Positions 61,101-64,000 of a stretch of DNA of 64,000 nt are shown here, in pieces (the stretch's first letter is position 1; each line of letters opens with the position of its first letter). A model generated the notes under the pieces. It did no database searches and was not told the DNA's origin. It was given only the letters and a program-made list of their open reading frames with translations. The position numbers and the translations under genes are program-made. Source of the DNA: Amblyomma americanum. Lineage: Eukaryota > Arthropoda > Arachnida > Ixodida > Ixodidae. The stretch lies in NCBI RefSeq assembly GCF_052857255.1, contig NW_027526668.1, positions 1 through 64,000 on the forward strand. Direction: 5' to 3'.

Positions 61101-62179
61101 TTTTATCTTTCTCTCGTATACTCTTCGAAGACTTGTAAAATCGATGCTCGTGAATCTTGCTAGTTTCGATCTAAAACGATGTATCCCGTTGTTTTGAGCC
61201 GGAATACAAGTTTTCGCACAGTTCTGAGAGAAAAAGTTTACACCGCTCTCTCGTGTACTCTTCGAGGACTTGTAAAATCGATGCTCGTGAATCTTGCTAG
61301 TTTGGATCTAAACCGATGTATCCCGTTGTTTTGAGCCGGAATACAAGTTTTCGCACAGTTCTGAGAGAAAAAGTTTACACCGCTCTCTCGTGTACTCTTC
61401 GAGGACTTGTAAAATCGATGCTCGTGAATCTTGCTAGTTTGGATCTAAACCAATGTATCCCGTTGTTTTGAGCCGGAATACAAGTTTTCGCACAGTTCTG
61501 AGAGAAAAAGTTTTATCTTTCTCTCGTATACTCTTCGAAGACTTGTAAAATCGATGCTCGTGAATCTTGCTAGTTTCGATCTAAAACGATGTATCCCGTT
61601 GTTTTGAGCCGGAATACAAGTTTTCGCACAGTTCTGAGAGAAAAAGTTTACACCGCTCTCTCGTGTACTCTTCGAGGACTTGTAAAATCGATGCTCGTGA
61701 ATCTTGCTAGTTTGGATCTAAACCGATGTATCCCGTTGTTTTGAGCCGGAATACAAGTTTTCGCACAGTTCTGAGAGAAAAAGTTTTATCTTTCTCTCGT
61801 ATACTCTTCGAAGACTTGTAAAATCGATGCTCGTGAATCTTGCTAGTTTCGATCTAAAACGATGTATCCCGTTGTTTTGAGCCGGAATACAAGTTTTCGC
61901 ACAGTTCTGAGAGAAAAAGTTTTATCTTTCTCTCGTATACTCTTCGAAGACTTGTAAAATCGATGCTCGTGAATCTTGCTAGTTTCGATCTAAAACGATG
62001 TATCCCGTTGTTTTGAGCCGGAATACAAGTTTTCGCACAGTTCTGAGAGAAAAAGTTTACACTGTTCTCTCTTGTACTCTTCGAGGACTTGTAAAATCGA
62101 TGCTCGTGAATCTTGCTAGTTTCGATCTAAAACGATGTATCCCGTTGTTTTGAGCCGGAATACAAGTTTTCGCACAGTT

Positions 62180-62690
62180 CTGAGAGAAAAAGTTTGCACC
62201 ATTCTCTCGTCTACTCTTCGACGACTTGTAAAATCGATGCTCGTGAATCTTGCTAGTTTCGAACTAAAATGATGTATCCCGTTGTTTTGAGCCGGAATAC
62301 ATTTTTTCGCACAGTTCTGAGAGAAAAAGTTTTATCTTTCTCTCGTATACTCTTCGAAGACTTGTAAAATCGATGCTCGTGAATCTTGCTAGTTTCGATC
62401 TAAAACGATGTATCCCGTTGGTTTGAGCCGGAATACAAGTTTTCGCACAGTTCTGAGAGAAAACGTTTACACCGTTCTCTCGTGTACTCTTCGAGGACTT
62501 GTAAAATTGATGCTCGTGAATCTTGCTAGTTTCGATCTAAAACGATGTATCCCGTTGTTTTGAGCCGGAATACAAGTTTTCGCACAGTTCTGAGAGAAAA
62601 AGTTTTATCTTTCTCTCGTATACTCTTCGAAGACTTGTAAAATCGATGCTCGTGAATCTTGCTAGTTTCGATCTAAAACAATGTATCCCG
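62180..62690 (+). repeat. Transposed cassette D - A(ATTTTTT) - B(GGTTTG) - A
   Basis: Four monomers match the series at 53.74-54.24 kb and 55.65-56.0 kb. They share AATACATTTTTTCG (62296), CCCGTTGGTTTGAG, AAAACGTTTACACC, AAATTGATG, and AACAATGTA at its right end. The AACAATG variant is found in the 53.7-54.24 kb copy and not in the 55.7 kb copy, so the former is the closer relative. The cassette sits between H-rich units, which suggests insertion or conversion from about 8.4 kb away. Confidence 0.75.
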
Positions 62691-63094
62691 TTGTTTTGAG
62701 CCGGAATACAAGTTTTCGCACAGTTCTGAGAGAAAAAGTTTTATCTTTCTCTCGTATACTCCTCGAAGACTTGTAAAATCGATGCTCGTGAATCTTGCTA
62801 GTTTCGATCTAAAACGATGTATCCCGTGGTTTTGAGCCGGAATACAAGTTTTCGCACAGTTCTGAGAGAAAAAGTTTACACCGCTCTCTCGTGTACTCTT
62901 CGAGGACTTGTAAAATCGATGCTCGTGAATCTTGCTAGTTTGGATCTAAACCGATGTATCCCGTTGTTTTGAGCCGGAATACAAGTTTTCGCACAGTTCT
63001 GAGAGAAAAAGTTTTATCTTTCTCTCGTATACTCTTCGAAGACTTGTAAAATCGATGCTCGTGAATCTTGCTAGTTTCGATCTAAAACGATGTA

Positions 63095-63231
63095 TCCCGT
63101 TGTTTTGAGCCGGAATACAAGTTTTCGCACAGTTCTGAGAGAAAAAGTTTACACCGCTCTCTCGTGTACTCTTCGAGGACTTGTAAAATCGATGCTCGTG
63201 AATCTTGCTAGTTTGGATCTAAACCGATGTA
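63095..63231 (+). repeat. Reference class H monomer (137 bp)
   Basis: Class H is a B-type monomer with ACCGCTCTC in place of ACCGTTCTC and TTTGGATCTAAACCGATG in place of TTTCGATCTAAAACGATG. It loses one CpG and gains another. Copies are at about 17424, 18380, 20550, 45904 and 49860, and they become dense at 60.9-63.7 kb. Confidence 0.9.
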
Positions 63232-64000
63232 TCCCGTTGTTTTGAGCCGGAATACAAGTTTTCGCACAGTTCTGAGAGAAAAAGTTTACACCGCTCTCTC
63301 GTGTACTCTTCGAGGACTTGTAAAATCGATGCTCGTGAATCTTGCTAGTTTGGATCTAAACCGATGTATCCCGTTGTTTTGAGCCGGAATACAAGTTTTC
63401 GCACAGTTCTGAGAGAAAAAGTTTTATCTTTCTCTCGTATACTCTTCGAAGACTTGTAAAATCGATGCTCGTGAATCTTGCTAGTTTCGATCTAAAACGA
63501 TGTATCCCGTTGTTTTGAGCCGGAATACAAGTTTTCGCACAGTTCTGAGAGAAAAAGTTTACACCGCTCTCTCGTGTACTCTTCGAGGACTTGTAAAATC
63601 GATGCTCGTGAATCTTGCTACTTTGGATCTAAACCGATGTATCCCGTTGTTTTGAGCCGGAATACAAGTTTTCGCACAGTTCTGAGAGAAAAAGTTTTAT
63701 CTTTCTCTCGTATACTCTTCGAAGACTTGTAAAATCGATGCTCGTGAATCTTGCTAGTTTCGATCTAAAACGATGTATCCCCTTGTTTTGAGCCGGAATA
63801 CAAGTTTTCGCACAGTTCTGAGAGAAAAAGTTTTATCTTTCTCTCGTATACTCTTCGAAGACTTGTAAAATCGATGCTCGTGAATCTTGCTAGTTTCGAT
63901 CTAAAACGATGTATCCCGTTGTTTTGAGCCGGAATACAAGTTTTCGCACAGTTCTGAGAGAAAAAGTTTTATCTTTCTCTCGTATACTCTTCGAAGACTT

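Larger units (their letters stand above)
60847..64000 (+). repeat. 14-monomer higher-order repeat rich in class H (offset 1911 bp)
   Basis: ACTCCTCG lies at 60847 and 62758 and CACCGCTCTC at 61241 and 63152, both 1911 bp apart. Each unit carries the series H, A, H, H, A, H. The first then has A, A, B (CACTG, CTCTTGTAC), D, A with ACATTTTTTCG, B with CCCGTTGGTTTG, A with AACAATG. The second unit is cut by the window end after three A monomers. The adjacent H-H pairs at about 61.2-61.45 and 63.1-63.37 kb occur nowhere else in the window, so class H is being amplified here. The array continues past the window edge. Confidence 0.82.

Noticed and set aside
1..64000. CRISPR array
   Set aside because: The repeats are contiguous 136-bp units with no unique spacers, and no cas-like genes are present.
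1..64000. Inverted satellite segments or a second satellite family
   Set aside because: Reading through the window I saw every monomer in the same orientation and of the same family. A reverse-complement dot plot would be needed to exclude short inversions.

Overview
This window is non-coding eukaryotic satellite DNA. Apart from one 242-bp insertion, all 64 kb is a head-to-tail tandem array of a roughly 136-bp monomer. That is about 470 copies, all in the same orientation, with no other unique sequence that I could find. The monomer is about 38% G+C and carries roughly 9 CpG dinucleotides, more than its base composition predicts. I see no protein-coding gene, rRNA, CRISPR array or bacterial signal. 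The only open frames are 60-85-residue accidents of the repeat. ORGANISM: the one informative element is a tRNA-headed SINE at 18490-18731. Its body and its (TAAACA)n tail look like the Ruka-type SINEs that I recall from hard ticks (Ixodidae). A tick, or at least an arachnid, is therefore the best guess, and the array is likely pericentromeric, centromeric or other heterochromatic satellite. The species cannot be named from this sequence. MONOMER CLASSES: monomers differ mainly in a block about 50-85 bases into the repeat (numbering from the TCCCG motif) and in the segment just before the next TCCCG. Class A (136 bp) has GTTTTATC and CTTCGAAGAC. Class B (137 bp) has TTTACACCG and CTTCGAGGAC. 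C/C' has ACAACTTTTCGCG and CTTCGACGAC. D has TTTGCACCATTC and GAACTAAAATG. E has ACATGTTTTCGCG and CCTTTCTTTCG. F (133 bp) lacks 4 bases. G has CTCTCCGAAGACTTC. H has ACCGCTCTC and TTTGGATCTAAACC. LAYOUT: 1-5890 is mixed A and B monomers with 5-6-monomer periodicity. 5891-13197 is an 11-monomer higher-order repeat (HOR) of 1499 bp and its derivatives. 13741-16781 is an 8-monomer HOR of about 1092 bp. 16782-18695 is a 7-monomer HOR of 956 bp, interrupted by the SINE. 18747-28650 is a mosaic of A, B, C, D, E and H. 28651-38440 has long HORs with offsets of about 2.46, 3.28 and 3.41 kb. 38441-44209 is a right-hand domain rich in C', D, F and G. 44210-51439 is a large tandem duplication (3956 bp, then 3274 bp), with a third partial copy at 59433-61100. 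51440-56240 holds C'/D/A modules and a 1.9-kb duplication. 56241-59765 is a 1769-bp 13-monomer duplication with a readable crossover joint. 60847-64000 is a 14-monomer HOR (offset 1911 bp) enriched in H. HOW IT WORKS: nothing here encodes a pathway. The content is a record of unequal crossing-over, gene conversion and segmental amplification at nested scales (136 bp, 0.8-1.9 kb, 3-4 kb), plus one later SINE insertion that was not co-amplified within the window. All offsets were counted by hand from short marker variants and should be confirmed by a self-alignment.
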